Below, piece after piece: positions 10,693-20,059 of a stretch of 59,922 bases of DNA (positions are counted from its first letter, which is position 1; each line of letters starts with the position of its first letter). Source of the DNA: Thermoleophilia bacterium (GTDB lineage Bacteria; Actinomycetota; Thermoleophilia; Miltoncostaeales; Miltoncostaeaceae); contig JADLHW010000160.1 of the NCBI GenBank assembly GCA_020848615.1, forward strand, positions 1 through 59,922, given 5' to 3'. The notes under the pieces are model-generated. The model made no database searches. It was given only the letters and a program-made list of their open reading frames with translations, and was not told the origin of the DNA. The translations under genes and the position numbers were made by a program.

Positions 10693-12179
10693 GCCAGCAG
10701 CGTCGCGGAGAGCCCGGGGACCGGCCCGCCGGGCAGGATGCGGCCGGGATCACCCCCGAGCCACTCCGCGATGACGGACTGGTAGATGCTGCGGAAGTCG
10801 GTCGTCACCTGGAGGTTGCCGCGCCGGTCGGGGCTCGCGAGCCCCGGGTGCTCGGACCGGAGGCCGCCGCGCACCGACGACCCCATCAGCAGCACCGGGG
10901 TCGCGGCCCCGTGATCGGTGCCGGACTGGTTCTCGGCGATCCGGCGGCCGAACTCGGAGAACACCAGGGTGAGGACGTTCTGCTCGATGCCGCGCGCGGC
11001 CAGGTCGTCCCGGAACGCCCCGAGCGCCTGCGAGAGCACGCGCAGCTGCGGGTCGAGGGCCGCCCGCTGGTTGCCGTGCGTGTCGAAGGATCCCCAGTCG
11101 ATGGTGACGACGCGCACCCCGACGCCCGACCCCAGCAGGGTCGCGGCGGTCCGCAGCCGCGTCGACAGGGTGCTGTTGGGATAGCCGGGCGCCGCGGCGC
11201 CGCCGCCGAGGCTGCTGACCTTGCGGGCGACGTCGACGCTCTGCGCGTAGGCCGTCCGGGACCGGCCGAGCCCGGCGTTGCCCTCCCCGGCCGGCGCGGC
11301 CGACAGGGCGCCGATCTCGTCGACGGGCCGCACCTGGGCGGCCGACGACCGTTCGATCGCGAACTGGCCGCCGGTGAGGCCCGCGACCGCGGCGACCGGC
11401 GCCTTCGCGGTCACGATCTGCTTCGACACCGAGTTGCCGATGCTCACGGCCTGCAGCGGGTTGTCCATGGAGCCGTGGGCGTCGAGCCAGCGCCCGAGCC
11501 ACCCGGTGGCGAGCTTGCGCAGGTCGCCGGAGAACCAGTACTCGCGGCTGTCGAAGTGCGAGAGGTTCGGCGGGTTGTAGTCCACGGCGGGGAACAGCGC
11601 GAGGTTCGCGCCGGCGCCGCCCAGGCCGTCGCCCCACAGGGTGTCGAGGCCCACGGTGGCGCCGTTGTTCGCCGTGCCCGACACCGCCGGGTTGGCCCAG
11701 GCGAGCGCGCCCCCCGTGCCGGGGATCGGCGTCGACCCCGTGCGGTCCGCCGTGCTGGCGCCCTGCAGGCGGTGCAGCAGCGGGCGCTTGGCCTGGTAGA
11801 TCGCGTAGTCGGCGGCGCCCACCGGGACGACGGCGTCGAGCCCGTCGAGCCCGCCGTTCAGGAAGATCACCACGAGCTGCGTCGGACCCGTGGCCCCCTC
11901 CGCGACCCCGGCCTCGAACGCCCGCGTCCAGTCGATGCGGGTCGCGGCGTAGACGGACGCCAGGCCGACGATCCCGTTGCGCAGGAACGCGCGCCGCGTG
12001 TGGCGTGCGGTGCGCGGCACCCCGTCCGGGAACCCGAGGAGCGCGTCGGCCGGGATCGGCATGTGGTCCACCGGGCGCAGGTGCTCCGCGGCGCTGTCCG
12101 ACCGGGCGCAGTCCGCGCACCGCACGGCCGCGACGTCCGCGGGGTCCTGGCCGGGCGCGCGGGAGGGATCGACGTCCAT
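10689..12179 (-). CDS. DUF1501 family Tat-exported protein
   Basis: 496 residues. A twin-arginine signal lies near residues 61-80 (TRRAFLRNGIVGLAS), preceded by an unusually long N-terminal region with a CADC pair at 21-24. The body matches DUF1501, an uncharacterised group related to the alkaline-phosphatase/sulfatase fold (VVIFLNGGLDGLDAVVP; FSEFGRR; TDHGAATPVLLMG). DUF1501 and DUF1800 genes are paired in many bacteria. The ATG shares a base with the DUF1800 stop (TGATG). Confidence 0.88.
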   Translation of the reverse strand: MDVDPSRAPGQDPADVAAVRCADCARSDSAAEHLRPVDHMPIPADALLGFPDGVPRTARHTRRAFLRNGIVGLASVYAATRIDWTRAFEAGVAEGATGPTQLVVIFLNGGLDGLDAVVPVGAADYAIYQAKRPLLHRLQGASTADRTGSTPIPGTGGALAWANPAVSGTANNGATVGLDTLWGDGLGGAGANLALFPAVDYNPPNLSHFDSREYWFSGDLRKLATGWLGRWLDAHGSMDNPLQAVSIGNSVSKQIVTAKAPVAAVAGLTGGQFAIERSSAAQVRPVDEIGALSAAPAGEGNAGLGRSRTAYAQSVDVARKVSSLGGGAAAPGYPNSTLSTRLRTAATLLGSGVGVRVVTIDWGSFDTHGNQRAALDPQLRVLSQALGAFRDDLAARGIEQNVLTLVFSEFGRRIAENQSGTDHGAATPVLLMGSSVRGGLRSEHPGLASPDRRGNLQVTTDFRSIYQSVIAEWLGGDPGRILPGGPVPGLSATLLA

Positions 12180-13603
12180 CACATCACCTGACCGTCGGGG
12201 CCGCCGAGCATGAACGCGCGCAGCGCCCGCTGGCGCACCTCCCGGTCCTGGGAGCGCGCCACGGGGGCACGGCCCGCGAACCCCAGCAGGTACGCACGGG
12301 TCGCCGGGGCCAGCCAGGGACGCCCGACGGCGCCGTGCGCGCGCTTGAAGGCGGCGTCCGGCGTCTCGCCGGCGATGTCCTCGGGCGCCTTCGCGGGCAG
12401 GCTCACGAGGCGCTGGGCGAGGGCGAAGCGCGACACGGAGGTGTTGGTGTTGAGCCAGGTGAGGCCCCCCTCCCATCCCGCGACCGTGGGAGGGAAGTAC
12501 GGCAGCTGCCCCATGTCGCGCAGCGCCGTGTACACGCGGTCGTCGGTGATCGACAGCCCCAGCTGGCGCAGCAGGCCGGCGGCGTAGACCACCGGCGGCT
12601 TCACCTTGTTGGGCTCCTTGGGGGACTCGAACAGCAGCGGGTGGGTGAGGATCCGCTCCAGCAGGGGCCGGATGCGGCGCCCCCGCAGGTAGGTCGCGGT
12701 GAGCTGGGCCATCGTCGCCGCGTCCGGCGGCGTCTCGATGAACTCGTGCCACAGCTTGCGCACCAGGAAGGGCGCGTGGGACCGGTGCTCCAGGACGACG
12801 GCGACGGCGTCGCGGTGCCCGAAGTTCCCGCCGCGTCCCAGGAAGGTCTTGGTGCCGTCCACCCAGCGGGTCCGCGTGAAGTAGCCGAACGCGGCGTCCG
12901 GGTTGTCGTCGTTCACCTGCCACCCGGTGAGCGCCTTCGCGAGCTCGCGGACGTCGTCCTCGGTGTAGTTGGGGGCCCCCGCCTCGTCGAGCACGCCGAG
13001 GCAGAACAGCTCCATCACCTCGCGGGCGTAGTTCTCGTTCACCAGCCGGCGGGTGCTGTCCTCACCGGTGAGGAACCGCAGCATCGCCGGGTCCTCGCCC
13101 ACCTCGTACACCAGGTCGGTGAACGTGGCCCCCGGGTTCGCCCCGAGGTCCGCGTATTTCCGGAACAGGCCGTTCTGCTTCGTCATGAGCTGCGGCGGGG
13201 AGACCTCGTCCCGCTGCGTGGCGAAGTGACGGTGCCAGAAGAAGGTCATGCGCTCGACCAGCGGGTTCGCGGACCGCGCCATGCGGTCGACCCAGGTGAG
13301 CACCAGGTCCGTGTCGGACGCGTGGGGCTGCAGCGGGGTCCCGTCGGCGCGCACCGCCGCGGTCCCGTCCAGGCGCTGGGGGGTGCTGAGGAGCCAGTCG
13401 ACCAGGCGCCCGGCGCTCTTGCCGGTCCACGCCGCCCGGTCGGCCTCGGTGGGGCCGAAGCCGGCGCGCCAGAACACGCGGTCCACCATGGCCTCGGTCA
13501 TGCGGCGCTGGGCGCCGCCGGCGGCAGGCAGCCGCAGCCTGCGTCGCCGGCCCCGCTGGGGCCCGGTCGCGGCGCGGCGCCGCGCGGCCTCGCGGGCGGT
13601 CAC
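12179..13603 (-). CDS. DUF1800 family protein
   Basis: 474 residues from GTG 13603, which overlaps the stop of the GH26-like gene (GTGA). DUF1800 hallmarks are clear: the RVFWRAGFGPTEADR opening, RMTFFWHRHFAT, NENYAREVMELFCLG and PPVVYAAGLLRQLG. The first 35 residues are arginine-rich with no clear signal peptide. The family is usually encoded with DUF1501; its activity is unknown. The C-terminus ends directly at the DUF1501 start, implying fixed stoichiometry. Confidence 0.88.
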   Translation of the reverse strand: MTAREAARRRAATGPQRGRRRRLRLPAAGGAQRRMTEAMVDRVFWRAGFGPTEADRAAWTGKSAGRLVDWLLSTPQRLDGTAAVRADGTPLQPHASDTDLVLTWVDRMARSANPLVERMTFFWHRHFATQRDEVSPPQLMTKQNGLFRKYADLGANPGATFTDLVYEVGEDPAMLRFLTGEDSTRRLVNENYAREVMELFCLGVLDEAGAPNYTEDDVRELAKALTGWQVNDDNPDAAFGYFTRTRWVDGTKTFLGRGGNFGHRDAVAVVLEHRSHAPFLVRKLWHEFIETPPDAATMAQLTATYLRGRRIRPLLERILTHPLLFESPKEPNKVKPPVVYAAGLLRQLGLSITDDRVYTALRDMGQLPYFPPTVAGWEGGLTWLNTNTSVSRFALAQRLVSLPAKAPEDIAGETPDAAFKRAHGAVGRPWLAPATRAYLLGFAGRAPVARSQDREVRQRALRAFMLGGPDGQVM

Positions 13604-14583
13604 CGGACGGCCTTGGTGAACGCGCGGAACGCCCTGGCCGAGGCCGGCACGCCGCGCAGCCGGAAGTCGCCGTTCGGCTCCTTGACGTCGGACCAGACCA
13701 GCCCCTGCAGGGCCGGGAAGGCCGAGGGCAGCGTCGCCAGCTCCGCGATCCAGCCGGCCTTCGCGCCGCCGAGGCCCGTCGACCCGGTCTCCGCGATCCA
13801 GAACGGCCGCGTGGGCGCGAGCGCCTGGGTCTCGCGGTAGACGTCGGCGAAGAGGGACCTGGGGTCCGTCCAGGCCAGGCCGCCGCGGTCGCCGAAGTTG
13901 TAGGCGCTGGTCCCGACGAGATCGACCTTCGCGACGCCCGGGAAGTACGCGGCGTAGGCATTCGCCGGGGTGTCGGGGACGGATCGCGCGTAGGGCGCCC
14001 ACATGAGCTTCACCCGGTTGCCGGCGGCCCCGCGGACGACGCGGTGCACGCGGTTCCACGCCCGCCGGTACGCGGCCGCGCTGTTCCCGGTCCTCGCCCC
14101 GGACCAGTGGTACCAGGTGGTGTTCATCTCGGGCATCGGGCGGAGGATGGGGGCCGGGCGCAGGCCGCGCACCTGACGGGCGAGGGCGCGCAGCGAGGCG
14201 TCGTACGCCCCGCGGTTCACGCCCTTCAGCCCGGTCCGGGCCGTCGGCCTGCCCCCGGTCGCCCCGGAGTCGGGCATCCACCCGATGAGCAGCCGCATCC
14301 TGCGGCGCTTTGCCAGTGCGACCACGTCCCTGTCCACCAGCTGCCCGCCCGTCACGTACGTGGAGAGCACCCGGGGTGCTCCCGCCGCGCGGATCAGGGG
14401 GGCGAGCTGGGTGACCGGGTCGTCCTGGTACACGCCCACCTGCACCGCCGCCGCCGCTGCCCCGGGACCGGCGAGGACCGCCAGGACCGGGAGGGAGACG
14501 GCGATGAGGAGACGACGGCGACATCCGGTCGTTTCGTCGCCCCCTTCCGCCGGCCGGGCACGTGACCGGAGGACATGGGGCAT
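13600..14583 (-). CDS. Secreted glycoside hydrolase, GH26-like
   Basis: 327 residues. A hydrophobic segment at about 24-47 (LLIAVSLPVLAVLAGPGAAAAA) is a signal peptide. The (beta/alpha)8 fold has a probable acid/base Glu152 in RPMPEMNTTWYHW and a nucleophile Glu265 in FWIAETGS, both in the GH26 beta-mannanase pattern. Family members cleave beta-1,4-mannan or related glucans. First gene of the four-gene operon with DUF1800, DUF1501 and the cupredoxin. Substrate is inferred only. Confidence 0.8.
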   Translation of the reverse strand: MPHVLRSRARPAEGGDETTGCRRRLLIAVSLPVLAVLAGPGAAAAAVQVGVYQDDPVTQLAPLIRAAGAPRVLSTYVTGGQLVDRDVVALAKRRRMRLLIGWMPDSGATGGRPTARTGLKGVNRGAYDASLRALARQVRGLRPAPILRPMPEMNTTWYHWSGARTGNSAAAYRRAWNRVHRVVRGAAGNRVKLMWAPYARSVPDTPANAYAAYFPGVAKVDLVGTSAYNFGDRGGLAWTDPRSLFADVYRETQALAPTRPFWIAETGSTGLGGAKAGWIAELATLPSAFPALQGLVWSDVKEPNGDFRLRGVPASARAFRAFTKAVR

Positions 14584-14762
14584 GCCGCGACGCTACCCCG
14601 GGGCGATGTCCGGTGTCCGCCGCCCTCAGGGTGTCCGAACGGTCAGTTCACACCCTTCTCATGAACCTCCAAGAACGCTCATCTCCATTCGCGGATCCGG
14701 CGCTCTCGCCGGGAGTGCCGGAGGGCCGGACCGCGGTGCCCCCCATGCGTCACCATGCGGGG

Positions 14763-15677
14763 ATGCGCGACGTGCCCCCTCCCCTCCGCATGCGCCCCGC
14801 GTACCTGCGCGACCTGGGCGACGGGCCCGTCGCCGAGATCGGGGGGCCCGGGGCGCTGGCCGATGCGGCGCGGGGCGGGGGCGTGGTGGTGCTCTCCGGC
14901 GCCGGCATCTCGACGGACTCCGGCATCCCGGACTACCGGGGCCCGGACGGCGCGCTGCGCCGGCACTCCCCCATGACCTTCCAGGAGTTCACCGCGGGTC
15001 CCGCCGGGCCGCGGCGCCACTGGGCCCGCAGCTTCGTGGGGTGGCGGCACGTGGCCGCGGCCGCGCCCAACGCCGCCCACCGGGCCGTCGCTGCCCTCGA
15101 GGAGGCGGGGTTCGTGGACGGGGTGGTCACCCAGAACGTCGACGGCCTGCACCAGGCCGCCGGGTCGCGGGCGGTGGTGGAGCTGCACGGCAGCCTCGAC
15201 GTGGTGGTGTGCCTCGCCTGCGGGGACCGCAGCGACCGGTGGGAGCTCGACGACCGCCTGCGCGCCCGGAACCCGGCGTTCGCCCGGCTGGCCGCGGCGG
15301 CCATCGCCGCGGGCGAGGTGAACCCGGACGGCGACGTCGCCCTGCCGGAGGAGGCGGTGGCCCGGTTCCGCGTGGTGGGGTGCCGGGCGTGCGGCGGGGA
15401 CCTGAAGCCCGACGTGGTGTTCTTCGGCGAGGGCGTGCCCCGGGAGCGGGTGCGGCGCTGCGAGGCGATGGTGGACGCCGCCCGGCTGCTGCTGGTCGCC
15501 GGGTCGTCGCTCACGGTGATGAGCGGCCACCGGTTCGTGCTGCGGGCCGCGGCGCGGGGCATCCCGGTGGCGATCGTCAACCGCGGGCCCACCCGCGGCG
15601 ACGAACACGCGGCGATCCGGCTGGACCGGCCCCTGGGCGAGGTGCTGCCGGGGCTCGCGGCCCGGCTCCTGCCGTGA
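14763..15677 (+). CDS. Sirtuin-type NAD-dependent protein deacylase
   Basis: 304 residues from the ATG at 14763. Motifs: GAGIS in the NAD site (about 46-50), TQNVDGLH (123-130), catalytic His142 in ELHGSL, and a zinc ribbon of Cys150/Cys153 and Cys207/Cys210. The pattern resembles class II (SIRT4-like) bacterial sirtuins. An in-frame ATG at 14745 is an alternative start. Transcribed alone, divergent from the GH26 operon and convergent with glyA. Confidence 0.92.
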   Translation: MRDVPPPLRMRPAYLRDLGDGPVAEIGGPGALADAARGGGVVVLSGAGISTDSGIPDYRGPDGALRRHSPMTFQEFTAGPAGPRRHWARSFVGWRHVAAAAPNAAHRAVAALEEAGFVDGVVTQNVDGLHQAAGSRAVVELHGSLDVVVCLACGDRSDRWELDDRLRARNPAFARLAAAAIAAGEVNPDGDVALPEEAVARFRVVGCRACGGDLKPDVVFFGEGVPRERVRRCEAMVDAARLLLVAGSSLTVMSGHRFVLRAAARGIPVAIVNRGPTRGDEHAAIRLDRPLGEVLPGLAARLLP

Positions 15678-15678
15678 A

Positions 15679-15709
15679 CTCCCGGGCGCCCCGCCGGGGC
15701 GCCCGGGAG
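15679..15709. terminator. Bidirectional terminator between sirtuin gene and glyA
   Basis: A perfect 14-bp GC stem (CTCCCGGGCGCCCC and its complement) with a 3-nt loop lies 1 nt after the sirtuin stop and 7 nt after the glyA stop. It can serve both convergent genes. Confidence 0.75.
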
Positions 15710-15716
15710 GCCGCGA

Positions 15717-17009
15717 TCAGGCGACGGCGCTGCCGGCCAGCAGGCGCGGGTACAGCGGGAAGCGCTCGGAGATCGCGCGGCTGCGCTCGCGCAGGGCGGC
15801 GAGGTCCGCGTCGGTGGCCCCGGGCCGCAGGGCGGCGCCGATGATGCGGCCGATCTCCCGCATCTCCGGCTCCCGCAGGCCCCGGGTGGTGAGCGCCGCG
15901 GTGCCGATGCGAAGGCCGGAGGTGACCGTGGGCGGGCGCTCGTCGAACGGCACGCCGTTCTTGTTCACGGTGATGCCGGCCCGGTCGAGGCGCACCTCGC
16001 CGTCCGCCCCCGTGAGCTCGGTGGCCGAGAGGTCCACCAGCACCAGATGGTTGTCGGTGCCGCCGGTCACCAGATCGAGGCCCGCGGCGACAAGCTCCTC
16101 GGCGAGCGCGGCGCAGTTGGACACCACGGCCGCCTGCCGGTCCCGGAACTCGTCGGTGAGCGCGTGGCCGAGGGCCACGGCCTTCCCGGCGATCACGTGC
16201 ATGAGCGGGCCGCCCTGCAGGCCCGGGAACACCGCCCGGTCCACGGCGCTGGCGTGCTCGGCGTTGCACATGACCATGCCGGCGCGGGGCCCGCCGAGGG
16301 TCTTGTGGATGGTGGTGGTCACGATGTCGGCGATGCCGACGGGGGTGGGGTGCAGGCCCGCGGCGACCAGGCCGGCGATGTGCGCCATGTCCACCAGGAA
16401 CAGCGCGTCCACCTCGTCGGCGATCTCACGGAAGGCGGGGAAGTCGAGGACGCGGGGGTATGCCGATGCCCCCGCCACGATGAGCTTCGGCCTGAGCTCA
16501 CGGGCCATCTCCCGGACCTGGTCGAAGTCGATGCGGCAGTCGCCGCGGCGCACCCCGTAGTGGTGGAAGTCGTACTGGCGGCCCGAGAAGTTCACCTTGA
16601 GGCCGTGCGAGAGGTGCCCGCCGTGGGACAGGGACATCGCCAGCACCGTGTCCCCGGGCTTGAGGACCGCGAAGTACGCGGCCTCGTTGGCGGTGGCCCC
16701 GGAGTGCGGCTGCACGTTCACGTGGTCGGCGCCGAACACCCGCTTCGCGCGATCGATCGCGAGCTCCTCGACCTTGTCGACGATCTCGCAGCCCCCGTAG
16801 TACCGCTTGTGGGGCAGGCCCTCGGCGTACTTGTTCGTGAGCGTGGACCCCACGGCCTGCATCACCGCGTGGCTCGTGAAGTTCTCGCTCGCGATCATCT
16901 CCAGGGTCTCCGCCTGGCGCTCGGCCTCGGCGCGCAGCAGGCGCGCGATCTCCGGGTCGCAGTCGGCGACGTCCTGTGACAGGTAGCTGGTCTCGTCGGC
17001 GAAGCTCAC
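15717..17009 (-). CDS. glyA: Serine hydroxymethyltransferase
   Basis: PLP enzyme interconverting serine and glycine while loading tetrahydrofolate with a one-carbon unit. The PLP lysine is in [29 protein letters not shown] and [15 protein letters not shown] are near-invariant. The GTG at 17009 is chosen (430 residues) because GAGGGG lies 8 nt upstream; an in-frame ATG at 17036 has no ribosome-binding site. Next to prmC/prfA and upp, as in Firmicutes. Confidence 0.96.
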   Translation of the reverse strand: MSFADETSYLSQDVADCDPEIARLLRAEAERQAETLEMIASENFTSHAVMQAVGSTLTNKYAEGLPHKRYYGGCEIVDKVEELAIDRAKRVFGADHVNVQPHSGATANEAAYFAVLKPGDTVLAMSLSHGGHLSHGLKVNFSGRQYDFHHYGVRRGDCRIDFDQVREMARELRPKLIVAGASAYPRVLDFPAFREIADEVDALFLVDMAHIAGLVAAGLHPTPVGIADIVTTTIHKTLGGPRAGMVMCNAEHASAVDRAVFPGLQGGPLMHVIAGKAVALGHALTDEFRDRQAAVVSNCAALAEELVAAGLDLVTGGTDNHLVLVDLSATELTGADGEVRLDRAGITVNKNGVPFDERPPTVTSGLRIGTAALTTRGLREPEMREIGRIIGAALRPGATDADLAALRERSRAISERFPLYPRLLAGSAVA

Positions 17010-17049
17010 CCGCGCGTCCCCCTCGGTGGTCCTCATGATCAGGCTGCCG

Positions 17050-17055
17050 AGGGTA
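17050..17055 (-). promoter_or_regulatory. Candidate -10 for glyA
   Basis: TACCCT on the minus strand. Transcription would begin near 17043, leaving a 34-nt leader with a ribosome-binding site before GTG 17009, which supports that start over ATG 17036. Confidence 0.3.
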
Positions 17056-17093
17056 CACGCCGCGACGGGCGCGCGGCCGTGCCGCGGGGGGGG

Positions 17094-17342
17094 CTAACGC
17101 GGGCGGCGGCGGCCCACGACGCCCTCGCCGGCGCACGCCGCGCAGGTGACGGGCACGAGGCCCTCACCGTTGCGGGCCTGGGACCAGGTGCGGCCCTGTC
17201 CCCAGCAGGCGGCGCAGAAGCTCACGCCGGTGGGGACGAGCGGAAGCGGCGAAGTGTCACGGACACGCTGGCGGTCCTCGCGCCAATGCAGCCAGGAGCG
17301 GTAGGCGACGGGGATGCTGCCGGGTTCCTGTACGGCGAACAT
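17094..17342 (-). CDS. Small protein with two DnaJ-type CxxCxGxG motifs
   Basis: 82 residues from ATG 17342. Two copies of the zinc-binding repeat of DnaJ occur: FCAACWGQG (about 43-51) and TCAACAGEG (about 67-75), which together give four cysteines for one zinc. The rest is aromatic and arginine-rich at the N-terminus (SWLHWREDRQR). No J domain. It sits alone between prmC and glyA. Codon use is like its neighbours. Likely a real small gene; function unknown. Confidence 0.7.
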   Translation of the reverse strand: MFAVQEPGSIPVAYRSWLHWREDRQRVRDTSPLPLVPTGVSFCAACWGQGRTWSQARNGEGLVPVTCAACAGEGVVGRRRPR

Positions 17343-17419
17343 CGAGGTCGTTTCCCTTCGGAAGCTGTGAGAGGGGTGTCGTCTCATTCGGCTTCGGGAG
17401 GCCGTTCTTGAGCGACGCG

Positions 17420-18256
17420 TCAGGCCGGGAGCGTCCCCCCCACCACGCGGTCCAGCCCCGCGAGGTCCCGGCGCACCTCCACCGGGGCGAACCCGGCGGC
17501 CGCCAGCAGCGCCGTCGCGCGGCCCGCCTGGGCCATCCCGATCTCGCACAGCAGCCACCCGCCGGCCTCCAGGTGGGCGGGCGCCTCGGCCGCCAGCCGG
17601 GCGATGCACTCGTCGCCCGCCGGGCCCGCGGCGAGCGCCCCGCGGGGCTCGAACCCCAGCTCCGGCTCGGCCGCCTCCAGCTCCGCGTCGGACCGGTACG
17701 GCGGGTTCGCCACGATGAGCCCGAACCGCCGGCCGGCGACCGCGGCGAAGCCGTCGCCGCGCAGGGTCTCCACGGTGAGCCCGTTCGCCGTCGCGTTCGA
17801 CGCGGCCACCGCGACCGCCGCCGGTGAGACGTCCACGGCGGTGACCGCGAGGTCCGGCCGCTCGTCGGCGAGCGCCAGCGCGATCGCGCCGCTGCCGGTG
17901 CCCCAGTCCATCACCCGCGCCCCGTGGGGGGCGACGGCCACCGCCCACTCCACCAGCGTCTCGGTGTCCGGCCGCGGCACCAGCACGTCCGGGGTCACGG
18001 CGATCTCCAGCCCGCGGAACGCGCGCCGGCCCAGGATGTACGCGATGGGCTCCCGCCTGGCGCGCCGGGCGACCAGGGCCCGGGCGGTGGCGAGCTCGGC
18101 CTCGGTGAGGGGCCGGTCGTGCTCCAGGTACAGGCGCATGCGGTCCATCCCCAGGGCCTCGCCCAGCAGCAGGTCGGCGTCCAGGCGGGCGCTGGGGATG
18201 CCGCGCTCGGCGAGGTAGGCGGCGGTGCGGCGCAGCACCTCGCCCAGCGTCAGCAT
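17420..18256 (-). CDS. prmC: Peptide chain release factor N5-glutamine methyltransferase
   Basis: Methylates the glutamine of the GGQ motif in RF1/RF2. 278 residues: an N-terminal helical substrate-docking domain, the SAM-binding GTGSGA (119-124) and the amide-binding NPPY (184-187). The enzyme's substrate, RF1, is encoded two genes upstream in the same operon. Confidence 0.96.
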   Translation of the reverse strand: MLTLGEVLRRTAAYLAERGIPSARLDADLLLGEALGMDRMRLYLEHDRPLTEAELATARALVARRARREPIAYILGRRAFRGLEIAVTPDVLVPRPDTETLVEWAVAVAPHGARVMDWGTGSGAIALALADERPDLAVTAVDVSPAAVAVAASNATANGLTVETLRGDGFAAVAGRRFGLIVANPPYRSDAELEAAEPELGFEPRGALAAGPAGDECIARLAAEAPAHLEAGGWLLCEIGMAQAGRATALLAAAGFAPVEVRRDLAGLDRVVGGTLPA

Positions 18257-18263
18257 GGGGGCG

Positions 18264-18935
18264 CTACCGCCGGGCCCGGGCCTGGATGAACGACGCCAGC
18301 GGGCCGTGCAGGTAGGCGTCCACGGCCTCCGCGCGCGCCCCGACCTCCTGCAGGTCGTACACCGGCTCGTCCTGCGCGTACACCAGCCGCAGGTACATGC
18401 GGCTCGGATCGGTGTGCATGGGCTCCACGGCGATGTCGAGCGCGCCCTCGCCCAGGCGGCGCCACACGCGCAGCCCGTGGGAGGCGCCCTCCTCGTCCTC
18501 GTCGTCGTCGTCGCCCAGCAGCTCGCGCCGCTCCGCGTCGATGCCGAGCACCTCGTCGGTGAGGTACCGGCGGGCCCCGTCCGGGTCCTCGGTGTCCCAC
18601 ACCGCGATGAGCGTGAGGTCCTCGATCCACATCCGGTCGGCGCCCACGTGTGCCAGGCCCTCCTCCAGGAGGCCCAGCACCCGCTCCAGCCCCTCCCGGA
18701 ACCCGAGGTTGGTGACGCCGGCGGCCGCGGTCTGGGAGGGGCGCAGCACGAGCTCCGCGCCGCCGGGGCCGGACAGGGTGGCCCCCTCCTCCCCGAACTC
18801 CAGGCGGTTCAGGTCGTACGCCTCACCGAACCGCGCGAGCAGCAGGGCGGCGGCCTCACGGTCGCGCACCGTCTCGTCGTGGCGGACGGTGATGCCCAGG
18901 AACTCGGCGCGCAGCAGGTCGGGGTTCGGGTTCAC
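18264..18935 (-). CDS. Unknown protein inserted between prfA and prmC
   Basis: 223 residues with no recognised domain. It is alpha/beta in appearance, has an acidic run near residues 140-147 (GDDDDEDEE) and no signal or membrane segment. Its start overlaps the prfA stop by 4 nt and its stop is 7 nt before prmC, so it is translated in step with both. Codon use matches its neighbours. Position suggests a cytoplasmic role, but nothing in the sequence gives the function. Confidence 0.8.
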   Translation of the reverse strand: MNPNPDLLRAEFLGITVRHDETVRDREAAALLLARFGEAYDLNRLEFGEEGATLSGPGGAELVLRPSQTAAAGVTNLGFREGLERVLGLLEEGLAHVGADRMWIEDLTLIAVWDTEDPDGARRYLTDEVLGIDAERRELLGDDDDEDEEGASHGLRVWRRLGEGALDIAVEPMHTDPSRMYLRLVYAQDEPVYDLQEVGARAEAVDAYLHGPLASFIQARARR

Positions 18936-20011
18936 GCCGACGCCCCCGCCTGCTCCTCCAGCCGGATGCGCCGCTCCTCGGCGGCGAGGGCCGTGGTGAT
19001 GTCCCCCAGGGCTCCCTGCAGCACCTGCTCGCGCAGCGGGACGGTGACCCCCACGCGGTGGTCGGTGACCCGGTTCTGCGGGAAGTTGTACGTGCGCACC
19101 TTCTCCGCCCGGTCACCGGAGCCCAGCTGCGCCTTGCGGGCCGCGCTGATCTCGGCGTTCTGCTCCGCCATGGCCCGCTCGTACAGGCGGGCGCGCAGCA
19201 CGCGCATGCCGCGCTCCCGGTTCTGGAGCTGGCTCTTCTCGTCCTGCATCGACACGACGATGCCGGTGGGCAGGTGCGTGATGCGCACCGCGGAGTCCGT
19301 GGTGTTGACGCTCTGGCCGCCGGGGCCGCTGGAGCGGTACACGTCGATCTTGAGGTCGTTCTGGTCGACCCGGACGTCCACGTCCGCCACCTCGGGCAGC
19401 ACCGCCACGGTGGCGGTGGACGTGTGGATGCGCCCCTGGCTCTCGGTGTCGGGGACCCGCTGCACGCGGTGGACCCCGGCCTCGTGCTTGAACACCGAGA
19501 ACGCGCCCTCGCCCTTCACCGCGAAGGTGACCTCCTTGAGCCCGCCGGCGTCGGCGGGACTGGACGACAGCTCCTCCACGCGGAAGCCGCGCTGCTCCGC
19601 ATACCGCGTGTAGATCTCCAGCAGGTCGCGGGCGAACAGGGCGGCCTCCTCGCCGCCGGCGGCGGCGCGCACCTCGACGATGACGTCCTTGCCGTCGTTG
19701 GGGTCCGGCTCGATCATCGCCTCGCGGATGCGGGGCTCGAGCTGCTCCAGCTCGTCCTCCGCCTCCCGCAGGATCGCGCGCATGTCGTCGTCGTCGCCGT
19801 CGGCGAGCAGCTCCCGCGCCTCACCGGCGCGCGCCTCGGCGTCGCGCCAGTCGTCGACCAGCGTGAAGGCCGTCGACAGCGCGGACCAGCGGCGGTTCAC
19901 GTCAGCGAACCGCGACCGGTCCGCGACGAGCCCCGGATCGGCCATGGCCGTCTGGAGTTCCTCGCGGGTGTGCTCGATCTGCCCGATGAGGCGTGCGAAG
20001 GCTGCGCTCAT
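18932..20011 (-). CDS. prfA: Peptide chain release factor 1
   Basis: Recognises UAA/UAG and triggers peptide release. 359 residues. GGQ is at 231-233 ([20 protein letters not shown]), where PrmC methylates the glutamine. The stop-codon-reading tripeptide is Pro187-Asp-Thr189 in [14 protein letters not shown]; the PxT form identifies RF1 rather than RF2 (SPF). The middle residue is Asp, where E. coli has Ala. Confidence 0.97.
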   Translation of the reverse strand: MSAAFARLIGQIEHTREELQTAMADPGLVADRSRFADVNRRWSALSTAFTLVDDWRDAEARAGEARELLADGDDDDMRAILREAEDELEQLEPRIREAMIEPDPNDGKDVIVEVRAAAGGEEAALFARDLLEIYTRYAEQRGFRVEELSSSPADAGGLKEVTFAVKGEGAFSVFKHEAGVHRVQRVPDTESQGRIHTSTATVAVLPEVADVDVRVDQNDLKIDVYRSSGPGGQSVNTTDSAVRITHLPTGIVVSMQDEKSQLQNRERGMRVLRARLYERAMAEQNAEISAARKAQLGSGDRAEKVRTYNFPQNRVTDHRVGVTVPLREQVLQGALGDITTALAAEERRIRLEEQAGASA

Positions 20012-20059
20012 GTCACCCCCGCGGGGTCCCGCGGCCGTGGCCGCGGTGCGCGTGGTCGG

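Noticed and set aside
18225-19613. Plus-strand open frame (462 codons) opposite prfA
   Set aside because: It is the reverse reading of prfA and the 223-residue gene; serine/arginine-rich shadow.
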